This document shows, piece by piece, positions 7,011 through 13,499 of a stretch of 13,541 bases of DNA. The stretch's first letter is position 1. The number at the start of each line of letters is the position of its first letter. The position numbers were made by a program, and so were the translations under genes. The notes under the pieces were generated by a model. That model saw only the letters and a list, made by a program, of their open reading frames with translations, had not been told where the DNA came from and ran no database searches. Source of the stretch: Ruminococcus sp. UBA5884 (GTDB taxonomy: Bacteria > Bacillota > Clostridia > Oscillospirales > Ruminococcaceae); the NCBI GenBank assembly GCA_002431975.1, contig DJFA01000057.1:41764-55304 (forward strand), given 5' to 3'.

Positions 7011-7134
7011 TAAATTCATAATCAATAAAAGACTTTTAAGTTATATTTATAGAATATTAATGAAAACATGGAATAAATATTTTATTTTTTCAGAATAATT
7101 ATTTATTATTAATGCAAATTCTATATTTATCATT

Positions 7135-7163
7135 TGTAGGGGCGAACACAGTTCGCCCCTACA
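7135..7163. repeat. Fully symmetrical GTAG-hairpin repeat, copy C
   Basis: A perfect 13-bp inverted repeat, TGTAGGGGCGAAC (7135-7147) and GTTCGCCCCTACA (7151-7163), with a 3-nt loop. Unlike the other copies it has GTAG/CTAC on both sides of one hairpin, so it could be a fusion or collapse of an inverted pair. It lies 18 bp downstream of the hydF stop. No T-run follows on the minus strand, so intrinsic termination is doubtful, though such a hairpin could stabilise the 3' end of the hyd mRNA. Confidence 0.85.
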
Positions 7164-7181
7164 GAAAAAATTTTATAAAGA

Positions 7182-8369
7182 TTAATAACAAACTCTGTCA
7201 AGCATACCATTCATATAGGCAATTGCTACTCCGAAATTAGTCATAGGAACGCCGTTTTCTTCAAATTTCATTTGTTTTGCAATCATTGATTTTCTGTTTA
7301 CCATACAGCCTCCGCAGTGAATTGCAAGTTTATACTTTGAAATATCCTCTGTAATATTCTGACCTGAAAGGTTATCTACAACAAGATTTTTTCCTGTATA
7401 TTTTCTGAGCAGTGCAGGAATTTTAACTCTTGCAATATCGCCGTCCATTGCATGATGTGAACAGCTTTCAATAATTGCCACTCTGTCGCCGTCATTAAGT
7501 CTGTCAATAGCTGATGCACCTTTTACAAGCATTTCAATATCAGCTTTAGTTTTTGCCATAAGCAATGAAAATGAAGTAAGCGGTATATTTTTAGGTATTA
7601 TTTCATTTACTTCCCTGAAAATCTGTGAATCAGTCACAACAAGAGCCGGTTTTACGCTTAAACTGTCCAATGATTTTTTAATATTCTGAGATGTAACCGT
7701 CATTACCATACAACCATTGTCCAGAAGGTCTCTTGTAACCTGAACTTCAGGAAGTATAAGCCTTCCCTTTGGAGCCTGTATATCCTGTGGAGCTGTAAGC
7801 AGAACCAAATCACCTGCCTGAACAAGATTTCCTGTAATAACGGGGTCTTCAATTCTGTCTTTTAACATATCTGTAACTGCATCTTTTATTTTGCTGATAC
7901 CTGATTTATCGCCATGGAGATTTACACAGATATTTTTTTCATTTTCAATTTTTATATGTGAACCGTCCTGACCGTTTATTTCATTGACAACTACAATAAG
8001 CGGTATATTCTGAGCCTTTATTTTTTTTATGAAATCAAGCTGAGAATCAATGTCCTTTTGTTCTGATGATATAACGAAAATTGCCGCATCGCAGGATTTG
8101 AGCTGTTCAAATGATTTCTGAACACGCAGTTTTCCGAGTTCTGTCCTGTCATCAAGTCCTGCTGTATCGATAAATACAACAGGACCTAAAGGAAGCAGTT
8201 CCATAGGCTTGAAAACAGGGTCGGTAGTAGTTCCTGCAACTGGTGAAGTAAGAGCTGTATCATGTCCTGTAACAGCATTTATAAGAGTTGATTTTCCTGC
8301 ATTTGCTGAACCGAATACACCAATATGTATTCTTAAAGCTTTAGGAGTCTGATTTATTTCTGAAATCAT
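7182..8369 (-). CDS. hydF: [FeFe]-hydrogenase maturation GTPase HydF
   Basis: A 395-residue scaffold GTPase that holds the assembling 2Fe subcluster and hands it to apo-hydrogenase. The N-terminal G domain has the P-loop GSANAGKS (20-27), a switch I segment GTTTDP (46-51) and DTAGL (68-72). The G4 position reads NEIN (129-132) rather than NKxD. The C-terminal cluster domain carries CSH (C303, H305) and HCGGC (H351, C352, C355), the HydF-specific CxH...HCxxC ligand set for its [4Fe-4S] cluster. ATG 8369 has GAGG about 8 nt upstream; an in-frame TTG at 8387 abuts the hydG stop and is less likely. It is the last gene of the regulator-hydG-hydF operon, 18 bp after hydG. Confidence 0.96.
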   Translation of the reverse strand: MISEINQTPKALRIHIGVFGSANAGKSTLINAVTGHDTALTSPVAGTTTDPVFKPMELLPLGPVVFIDTAGLDDRTELGKLRVQKSFEQLKSCDAAIFVISSEQKDIDSQLDFIKKIKAQNIPLIVVVNEINGQDGSHIKIENEKNICVNLHGDKSGISKIKDAVTDMLKDRIEDPVITGNLVQAGDLVLLTAPQDIQAPKGRLILPEVQVTRDLLDNGCMVMTVTSQNIKKSLDSLSVKPALVVTDSQIFREVNEIIPKNIPLTSFSLLMAKTKADIEMLVKGASAIDRLNDGDRVAIIESCSHHAMDGDIARVKIPALLRKYTGKNLVVDNLSGQNITEDISKYKLAIHCGGCMVNRKSMIAKQMKFEENGVPMTNFGVAIAYMNGMLDRVCY

Positions 8370-8387
8370 ATTAACTACCTCAATCAA

Positions 8388-9839
8388 TTAAAATCTGAAA
8401 TCTCTCTGACCAGCTTTTATAAGTTCAAGATATTCATCAAATTTTGTTTTTATCTTATCATTTTTAATGTTTTCTCTTTCCTTTGCGATAACATCAAATG
8501 TAAGCTTTTTAAATTCATCATCGCCGTAATCAAGAGCATATTCAGTAAGAGTAAGCATTGCATTAGGCAGACAGCAGTTTGATATATTTCCTGTTTTGGC
8601 AAGCTGCATAAATCTGTCACCTGTTCTGCCTTCTCTGTAACAGGCAGTACAGAAACTCGGTATATAGCCGTTTTTAAGCAAAGTTTTAGTAACTTCTGCT
8701 TCACTTCTTTCATCTGATACTTTAAACTGAGCAGTACTCTGGTCATCATTATGGCTGTCGCATGAGCCGCTTTTAAGACGCTGAGCATAACCGCCTACAC
8801 CTGTACATGAACCGCCGCTTGTCTGTGAGATTCCGAGTGATATTACTTCATCTCTGAAATTCGGTTCTTCTCTTGTTGAGATAATCATTCCTGTATAAGG
8901 AACAGCAAGCCTTAATACTGCAATTATAGTCTTGAACTGTTCGTCAGTAACGATATACGGGAACATATTCAGGTCAACATCTTCAGCCCATCTTACTCTC
9001 GGAATTGAAATTGTATGAGGGCCTATTCCGAATGTCTGTTCAAGATGACGCACTTCAAGCATAGTTCCTATAACTTCATACTTATATTCATAAAGACCAT
9101 AGAGAACGCCTATTCCGACATCATCAATACCGCCCTGCATAGCTCTGTCATGGGCCGTTGTATGATATTCATAATCGCTCTTAGGGCCTGACGGATGAAG
9201 CTTTTCATAAGTTTCTTTATGGTATGTTTCCTGAAACAGTATATATGTACCTATCCCGGCTTGTTTGAGCATTCTGTATTCCTCAACGGTAGTAGCAGCA
9301 ATATTTACATTAATTCTTCTTATTTCTCCGTTGCCGTTTTTGGTGGCATATGCAGTTTTCATACATTCAAGGATATAGTTTATATCGCAGTTTACAGGGT
9401 CTTCACCGGCTTCCATAGCTATTCTCTTATGACCCATAGCTTCAATTGCACGGCATTCTTCAGCAATTTCCTCCTGAGTAAGTTTTTTGCGTTTTATGCA
9501 TGAACCTGTATGATAGCCGCAGTATTTACAGCCGTTTATACAGTAGTTTGAAACATAGAGAGGAGCAAACATAACTATTCTCTTGCCGTATATCTGCTCC
9601 TTGATTTTTCTTGCAAGAGCAAAAATTTTCTGTCTTAAAGCTTTATTTTCCTTGTTTTCGCAGGCATGAAGCAGAACTGAAACTTCTCTGTAGTCAAGGC
9701 CTTTAAGAGTTTCAGCTTTTGCAAGTATTTCGTCCACAAGACAGACGTTGTTTCTGTTTTCATTGCCATATTCGAGAGTTTTTCTTATTTCCTCATCGCA
9801 TATAAATTCCACTGCTTTTTCTGATTTACTGTTAAACAT
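8388..9839 (-). CDS. hydG: [FeFe]-hydrogenase H-cluster radical SAM maturase HydG
   Basis: A 483-residue radical-SAM tyrosine lyase of normal length. It cleaves tyrosine to p-cresol and dehydroglycine, from which CO and cyanide form and bind iron as an organometallic synthon for the H-cluster. Residues 100-107 (CINGCKYC) are the CxxxCxxC SAM-cluster motif. C397, C400 and C423 give the C-terminal CX2CX22C motif of the auxiliary [5Fe] cluster, which separates HydG from the tyrosine lyase ThiH. The start is ATG 9839 with AAGGA 9 nt upstream. It lies 18 bp after the regulator gene and 18 bp before hydF, so it is in the same operon. hydE, needed for the dithiomethylamine bridge pathway, is absent here and must be elsewhere if the system works. 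Confidence 0.97.
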   Translation of the reverse strand: MFNSKSEKAVEFICDEEIRKTLEYGNENRNNVCLVDEILAKAETLKGLDYREVSVLLHACENKENKALRQKIFALARKIKEQIYGKRIVMFAPLYVSNYCINGCKYCGYHTGSCIKRKKLTQEEIAEECRAIEAMGHKRIAMEAGEDPVNCDINYILECMKTAYATKNGNGEIRRINVNIAATTVEEYRMLKQAGIGTYILFQETYHKETYEKLHPSGPKSDYEYHTTAHDRAMQGGIDDVGIGVLYGLYEYKYEVIGTMLEVRHLEQTFGIGPHTISIPRVRWAEDVDLNMFPYIVTDEQFKTIIAVLRLAVPYTGMIISTREEPNFRDEVISLGISQTSGGSCTGVGGYAQRLKSGSCDSHNDDQSTAQFKVSDERSEAEVTKTLLKNGYIPSFCTACYREGRTGDRFMQLAKTGNISNCCLPNAMLTLTEYALDYGDDEFKKLTFDVIAKERENIKNDKIKTKFDEYLELIKAGQRDFRF

Positions 9840-9857
9840 AGAATAAATTTCCTTCTT

Positions 9858-10103
9858 TCATTTTTTTGAAATTGCAGATTTGACATAAACTCCATTGATT
9901 TTTCCGAGTTTTCCGGTAACTGCACTTATAACATCAGCCGGAGCATCAGCTATAACTGAGATAACTGAGATATTTTTTTCCTTATAGGGAACTCCCATGC
10001 GTCCTATTATAATGCTGCTGTATTCATGAAGAATATCATTTACCTTTTCTGAAACATTCAAATCCTCAATAATAATTCCTATTACGGCAATTCTTTTTTC
10101 CAT
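9858..10103 (-). CDS. TM1266-type iron-only hydrogenase system regulator
   Basis: A small protein of 81 residues matching the pattern of the TM1266 family (putative iron-only hydrogenase system regulator), found next to hyd maturation genes in many anaerobes. Visible features are EKRIAVIGIIIED at the N-terminus, a central IIIGRMGVPYKEKNISVISVI segment read as two strands, and a C-terminal helix followed by GKINGVYVKSAISK. The pattern suggests an ACT/NikR-C-like alpha-beta fold. It has no cysteines, so it is unlikely to hold an Fe-S cluster, and no separate DNA-binding domain is visible; regulation is inferred from family naming and location. ATG 10103 is preceded by AGGAG at 7 nt. It is the first gene of the operon, directly downstream of the leader hairpin. 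Confidence 0.88.
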   Translation of the reverse strand: MEKRIAVIGIIIEDLNVSEKVNDILHEYSSIIIGRMGVPYKEKNISVISVIADAPADVISAVTGKLGKINGVYVKSAISKK

Positions 10104-10286
10104 AAATTCTCTCCTGAAAAATAAAAAATCTGATTGCTTTTTTCATGCAATCAGACGAATACTGTTATAATACAAACAAAAATAACCTGAATGTCAGTCC
10201 AATTACACAGAAACAAATCCGAATAATCCGAAAACATTAAAAAAACCGGAAAAATCAGCATGAGAATAAAATCCTTATGCTCATCT
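10104..10286 (-). other. 5' leader of the hyd operon, about 180 nt
   Basis: This is the predicted untranslated leader between the promoter start (about 10286) and ATG 10103. A stem-loop at 10284-10260 (ATGAGCATAA/TTATTCTCAT, one mismatch, loop GGATT) falls at the extreme 5' end. A middle section has CGGATT repeated 3 nt apart and a small CTGA-CAT-TCAG hairpin. The terminator-like hairpin at 10155-10117 closes the leader. TCATGC at 10263-10258 is complementary to GCATGA at 10148-10143, which overlaps the terminator's 5' arm, a possible but short alternative pairing. I recognise no known riboswitch or T-box. Together with the promoters listed separately, this accounts for the 346-bp gap 10104-10449. 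Confidence 0.55.
10117..10155 (-). terminator. Terminator-like hairpin in the hyd operon leader (candidate attenuator)
   Basis: On the minus strand TCTGATTGC (10155-10147) pairs with GCAATCAGA (10137-10129) around a 9-nt loop, followed at once by TTTTTTATTTTT (10128-10117), an intrinsic-terminator layout. It ends 2 nt before the AGGAG of the first gene. No minus-strand gene lies upstream for it to terminate, because the next gene (10450) is divergent. It therefore sits between the hyd promoter and its genes, as expected for an attenuator. Confidence 0.65.
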
Positions 10287-10292
10287 TTTATA

Positions 10293-10321
10293 ATTATATA
10301 TCAATAAAAACTCATTGTCAA
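10293..10321 (-). promoter_or_regulatory. Consensus sigma-A promoter of the hyd operon
   Basis: On the minus strand TTGACA (10321-10316), a 17-bp spacer and TATAAT (10298-10293): both boxes match consensus perfectly. The expected transcription start is about 10285-10287. A promoter this strong leaves room for control downstream, in the leader. Confidence 0.85.
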
Positions 10322-10345
10322 TAATAAAAATATTATTTCCGAATA

Positions 10346-10375
10346 TTTTCACAGCATAATATACAATATTATAAT
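10346..10375 (+). promoter_or_regulatory. Possible promoter of the NSS transporter gene
   Basis: TATAAT at 10370-10375 with a weak TTTTCA at 10346-10351 (18-bp spacer). This would give a leader of about 70 nt. A second TATAAT at 10416-10421 has no good -35 box. The region is very AT-rich, so chance matches are likely. Confidence 0.35.
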
Positions 10376-10449
10376 GCGGAATTGTTCATCAGATAATAAA
10401 AATAAAAGAAAATCATATAATAAATAAAAACACAGGAGATTTTTTTAAT

Positions 10450-11784
10450 ATGAGCAAAAGAGAAAAATGGTCTTCAGAATTCGGATTTCTTATGGCTGCC
10501 GCCGGTTCAGCAATAGGACTCGGCAACCTCTGGAAATTTCCGTATCTTACCGGAATCAGCGGCGGAGCTGTATTCATTATAATGTATCTTATACTGATGT
10601 TTACTCTTGGAGCACCGCTTCTCCTTACTGAAATGTCAATAGGCAGACACACCAAAAGCAATTCAATTGATGCCTGTAAAAAAATCAGTCCGAAATGGGG
10701 AATCGCAGGAGGCTTCGGAGTTGCAGGAGCTTTTGTAATTCTTTCATATTATATGGTAATAGGCGGCTGGGTTTTAAAATATATGACATCATATCTTTTC
10801 GGAACAATTGAAAATCCTCAGCAGTATTTTTCAGATTTCACTTCATCAACCGCAGAACCAATAATATGGCTTGTAGTTTTTACAGGAATATGTGCTTTGA
10901 TAGTAAATGCCGGAGTTTCAAACGGTATAGAAAAAATAAGCAAGATTTTTCTGCCGCTTCTTTTTCTTTTCATAATAATAATTGCTGTTAAATCGCTTTC
11001 GCTTCCAAACTCAATTGAAGGAGTGAAATTTTTTCTGATACCTGATTTTTCACAGAAAAACTGGATAAGCATATTCATAAATGCAATGGGACAGGTATTT
11101 TTCAGTTTAAGTCTTGGAATGGGTACTCTTATAACATATGGCAGCTATCTTGATGATGATGTAAATCTTGTAAAAAATTCACTGTATATACCGATTTTTG
11201 ATGCAGTAATAGCAATAACCGCCGGATTTGCTGTTCTTCCTGCGGTATTTGCATTCAATATACCTCCCGAATCAGGGGCAGGAATGATATTTCAGGTTCT
11301 TCCAAGCGTATTCAATGAGATAAAGTTCGGCAGAATATTTGCAGTAATATTCTTTCTGCTTGTATTTTTTGCAGCTGTAACTTCAGCAATTTCATTATTT
11401 GAAGTAATAACTGCGTATCTGTCTGAAAACAGGCATTTCAAAAGGCTTACCGCTGTAATAATGATATTCATTGCAACCTCATTCACAGGAATTTTAAGCT
11501 CAATGTCATTCGGAAAGCTTAGCAATATAAAAATTCTCGGCATGACATTCTTTGAATTTTTCTCATTTTTATCTGATAAAATTCTTATGCCGCTCGGAGG
11601 TCTGCTTATATGTATTCTTGCAGGATATATATGGGACAGGGTAGCTTTTAAGAATGAACTGTCATCAGGCGGAAAATACAAGGTTAAAATTTTTAAATCT
11701 TTAAGATTTATATTGAGATATACAGCCCCTTTAATGATTATAATAATTCTTATTTCATCATGGATAATGGATTTATCGGATTAA
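10450..11784 (+). CDS. Sodium-dependent neurotransmitter:sodium symporter (NSS/SNF) family transporter
   Basis: A 444-residue inner-membrane Na+-coupled solute transporter of the LeuT/MhsT family, probably for amino acids. The N-terminus has the family signature GSAIGLGNLWKFPYL (19-33) in the unwound TM1 that forms the Na+ and substrate sites. It is followed by GGAVFIIMYLIL (TM2), the basic-loop segment EMSIGRHTK, and the glycine-rich stretch around 90-108 (GGFGVAGAFVILSYYMVIGG) in TM3. The length fits the short prokaryotic members with 11 rather than 12 TM segments. The substrate cannot be read from the sequence. ATG 10450 is preceded by AGGAG at about 11 nt. The gene is divergent from the hyd operon and ends at a strong terminator, so it appears monocistronic. 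Confidence 0.93.
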   Translation: MSKREKWSSEFGFLMAAAGSAIGLGNLWKFPYLTGISGGAVFIIMYLILMFTLGAPLLLTEMSIGRHTKSNSIDACKKISPKWGIAGGFGVAGAFVILSYYMVIGGWVLKYMTSYLFGTIENPQQYFSDFTSSTAEPIIWLVVFTGICALIVNAGVSNGIEKISKIFLPLLFLFIIIIAVKSLSLPNSIEGVKFFLIPDFSQKNWISIFINAMGQVFFSLSLGMGTLITYGSYLDDDVNLVKNSLYIPIFDAVIAITAGFAVLPAVFAFNIPPESGAGMIFQVLPSVFNEIKFGRIFAVIFFLLVFFAAVTSAISLFEVITAYLSENRHFKRLTAVIMIFIATSFTGILSSMSFGKLSNIKILGMTFFEFFSFLSDKILMPLGGLLICILAGYIWDRVAFKNELSSGGKYKVKIFKSLRFILRYTAPLMIIIILISSWIMDLSD

Positions 11785-11820
11785 AAAAGACAGCCTGATT
11801 TTTTGTCAGGCTGTTTTTTC
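11785..11820. terminator. Bidirectional intrinsic terminator
   Basis: A 9-bp stem ACAGCCTGA (11790-11798) / TCAGGCTGT (11806-11814) with a 7-nt loop, an A-run before it and a T-run after it. It begins right after the NSS stop and lies 16 bp from the stop of the converging gene, so it can serve both. Confidence 0.92.
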
Positions 11821-11835
11821 AACATACGAATTATA

Positions 11836-12273
11836 TTAAAGATAACCTCTTAAATCAGTAACAAGTTTTTCCTCAATATTTATAAGCTTTTTTGCAATAT
11901 CTTTAGCCTTTTCCTCTGCTCCGGAATACTGATTGAGATATTTATAAATGGATTTAACTCCCATATTGCAGCCGTCAACGATAAGGTCGGCAACTGTATT
12001 GCTTGAATTGTCATTTGAAATCTTGAAATTTGTTTTAATCCACGACATAGCCTTAGCTACAGGATTAGGTTCTTTTCCGGATTCATGGTATTTGTCAAGC
12101 ATTTCTGCGGTATCATCGCCAAGCTGAGAATGTTTTTCCTTTGAATCAATAAGAATATTTTTCATTTTATCATCTTTAACGCTGTCAAGAACCTCATCTA
12201 TTGAACTTACACCCATTTTTATACCTGCATTGCATTCACGAAGCAGATTTACAGTATCACTTGAAACAGACAT
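11836..12273 (-). CDS. Ferritin-like (DUF2383-like) helical protein, 145 aa
   Basis: An all-helical soluble protein of 145 residues with no signal or membrane segment. It resembles ferritin-like, DUF2383-type proteins common but uncharacterised in Clostridia; the assignment is by recall of the conserved segments. The helix starting LLRECNAGIKMGVSSIDEVL (10-29) and the later DGCNMGVKSIYKYLNQY (100-116) share CN-x-G-(I/V)-K, suggesting an internal duplication of two-helix hairpins. The conserved-looking middle is KEPNPVAKAMSWIKTNFK (67-84). Candidate metal or polar positions are E27, H48, D100 and E134, but a di-iron ExxH pattern is not clear. ATG 12273 has AGGAG about 9 nt upstream. It is monocistronic and ends at the shared terminator. 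Confidence 0.82.
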   Translation of the reverse strand: MSVSSDTVNLLRECNAGIKMGVSSIDEVLDSVKDDKMKNILIDSKEKHSQLGDDTAEMLDKYHESGKEPNPVAKAMSWIKTNFKISNDNSSNTVADLIVDGCNMGVKSIYKYLNQYSGAEEKAKDIAKKLINIEEKLVTDLRGYL

Positions 12274-12346
12274 AAATAAATTCTCCTTTTCAATCAGTTT
12301 TATAATAATATTGTTTTAAAAAAAACTGAAATTATTCTGTAAAATA

Positions 12347-12375
12347 TTGATTTTTATATGCAGAAATGATAAAAT
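12347..12375 (+). promoter_or_regulatory. Sigma-A-type promoter for the SUKH-DUF3784 unit
   Basis: TTGATT (12347-12352), a 17-bp spacer and TAAAAT (12370-12375). The predicted start is near 12382, leaving about 22 nt before ATG 12404 with AAGGAG in it. This rules out the in-frame upstream TTG at 12347, which is part of the -35 box. Confidence 0.65.
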
Positions 12376-12403
12376 TATTTTAATATATAAAAGGAGATTT
12401 AAA

Positions 12404-13051
12404 ATGAAATACGATTATACAAAAATCCGTGAATTGTTTCATATAAGCGAGCCAGAACCATTGCCTGAAGAACAGATTACGGAAATAAATAATTATTTCG
12501 GAGCAATTCCAAAAGCTCTTGAAGATTATTACAGACTCTGCGGCGGCTGTAAGGATATGAATTCCGCACAGGATTTTCTGCTTACACCTGACGGACGGTA
12601 TGGACACAATTTATTAAAGAATTGGAACTGTTCTGAATACTGCGTTTTTTATACGGAAAACCAGTGTGCCTGTGACTGGGCTGTAAAAAAATCTGATTTG
12701 AACAAGGAAAATCCGCCGGTCTATGAATCATATGATGAAGAAACATGGCATAAATCGGCGGATTCCGTTTCACAGTTTTTAATCTCTCACGCCTACTTCC
12801 ATGCAGCATTTTCATTTGAATATTTCAACGAGGAATTTTATGAAGCCGATAAAAAACAGGCAGAAGAAATTGAAAAGAAATTTCCGTCAGCAAATGCAGA
12901 TTCAGAATTGTATAAATTTTTTCAGCCTTATCCTGATACAGTAATCGCTCTTATATATAATGATGATAGTTTTCTGGTAATATATTCATCTGAAAATGAA
13001 GAACATTTTAATGAAACTGATGATATCATCTGCGAAATACTGGATATATAA
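12404..13051 (+). CDS. SMI1/KNR4 (SUKH)-like protein
   Basis: A cytosolic acidic protein of 215 residues. Residues 22-48 (EEQITEINNYFGAIPKALEDYYRLCGGC) follow the SUKH/SMI1-KNR4 pattern: helix, FG-x-IP, L-x-DYY, then a G-rich turn. Next come the aromatic strand segment YCVFYTENQCACDWAV (79-94) and a C-terminal strand pair around DTVIALIYNDDSFLVIY (178-194). Bacterial SUKH proteins are often immunity proteins of polymorphic toxin systems, but orphan genes are common and no toxin gene is adjacent. ATG 12404 has AAGGAG 7 nt upstream. The downstream DUF3784 gene starts 12 bp after the stop and its ribosome-binding site overlaps that stop, so they are cotranscribed. The fold call is fairly good; the function is unknown. 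Confidence 0.78.
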   Translation: MKYDYTKIRELFHISEPEPLPEEQITEINNYFGAIPKALEDYYRLCGGCKDMNSAQDFLLTPDGRYGHNLLKNWNCSEYCVFYTENQCACDWAVKKSDLNKENPPVYESYDEETWHKSADSVSQFLISHAYFHAAFSFEYFNEEFYEADKKQAEEIEKKFPSANADSELYKFFQPYPDTVIALIYNDDSFLVIYSSENEEHFNETDDIICEILDI

Positions 13052-13063
13052 GGAGTGGCTTTT

Positions 13064-13414
13064 ATGCAGTTTTTTTTTAACATAGGTTCTTCAAGCTGTT
13101 TTACAGCGGCAGTAATTTTTGCGATATTTGCATTGATATTTCATTTTGGAGGAGAAAAATCCGCAAATCTCATAAATGGATTCAATTTCTTTTCGGAAAA
13201 GGAAAAAGCTGAATATGATATAAAAAGAATAGTGAAAGATTACAGAAATAACTTTATAATCTGGTCATTAGTTATGGTAACTGGTGCAGTTTTATCGTAT
13301 TTTTTATCGGCATACTGGGCAATCCCTGCATTTATAGTCCTGTTTATTCTTATATTCAAAGATTTTCATATGTTTCCGGAAAATGAGTTTGCTAAATACA
13401 AGAAAAATAAATAA
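13064..13414 (+). CDS. DUF3784-like small membrane protein
   Basis: A 116-residue membrane protein with three likely TM segments (about 10-29, 63-82 and 84-100). Between the first and second lies the segment GEKSANLINGFNFFSEKEKAEYD (30-52), which matches the G-FN-S-x-EKAKYD signature of DUF3784 proteins. No function is known for the family. The C-terminal tail is basic (KYKKNK). I choose ATG 13064 because AAGGAG at 13050-13055 is 8 nt upstream; the in-frame GTG at 13055 overlaps that site. The ribosome-binding site overlaps the stop of the SUKH-like gene, implying coupled expression. Its stop codon lies at the start of the repeat flank at 13413-13447. Confidence 0.82.
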   Translation: MQFFFNIGSSSCFTAAVIFAIFALIFHFGGEKSANLINGFNFFSEKEKAEYDIKRIVKDYRNNFIIWSLVMVTGAVLSYFLSAYWAIPAFIVLFILIFKDFHMFPENEFAKYKKNK

Positions 13415-13447
13415 TTAACGCCAATTCGATATCAAAATTTTATGATT
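13413..13447 (-). repeat. Repeat flank, inverted copy of 4536-4570
   Basis: A 35-nt tract beginning AATTAACGCCAATTCGATA, matching the reverse complement of 4536-4570 at 33 of 35 positions. It sits 26 bp before the hairpin core at 13474, as the 4536 copy sits 17 bp after its core, so it belongs to the same dispersed element. It overlaps the last two bases of the DUF3784 stop codon. Confidence 0.8.
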
Positions 13448-13473
13448 GAAAATATGGGTTTTCCTTATGATTT

Positions 13474-13499
13474 TGTAGGGGCGAACTGTGTTCGCCCGC
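13474..13499 (+). repeat. GTAG-hairpin (REP-like) repeat, copy D
   Basis: Identical over 26 nt to core B1 at 4445-4470: GTAG, then GGGCGAAC-TGT-GTTCGCCC. The following bases (TTAAACCATA) resemble the spacer inside the 4445-4518 pair (ATAAACCATA), so a second inverted hairpin may follow but is not complete within the window. Confidence 0.85.

Noticed and set aside
7135..7163. Intrinsic terminator of the hyd operon
   Set aside because: The stem is strong but no T-run follows on the minus strand, and the same core recurs at sites without that role.
9195..9503. Plus-strand open frame of about 100 codons inside hydG
   Set aside because: It is antisense to the conserved radical-SAM core and has no start signals or recognisable domain.
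10060..10146. Leader peptide starting at the ATG in the loop of the hyd terminator hairpin
   Set aside because: The frame runs about 24 codons into the first gene, has no ribosome-binding site, and has no amino-acid bias pointing to ribosome-controlled attenuation.
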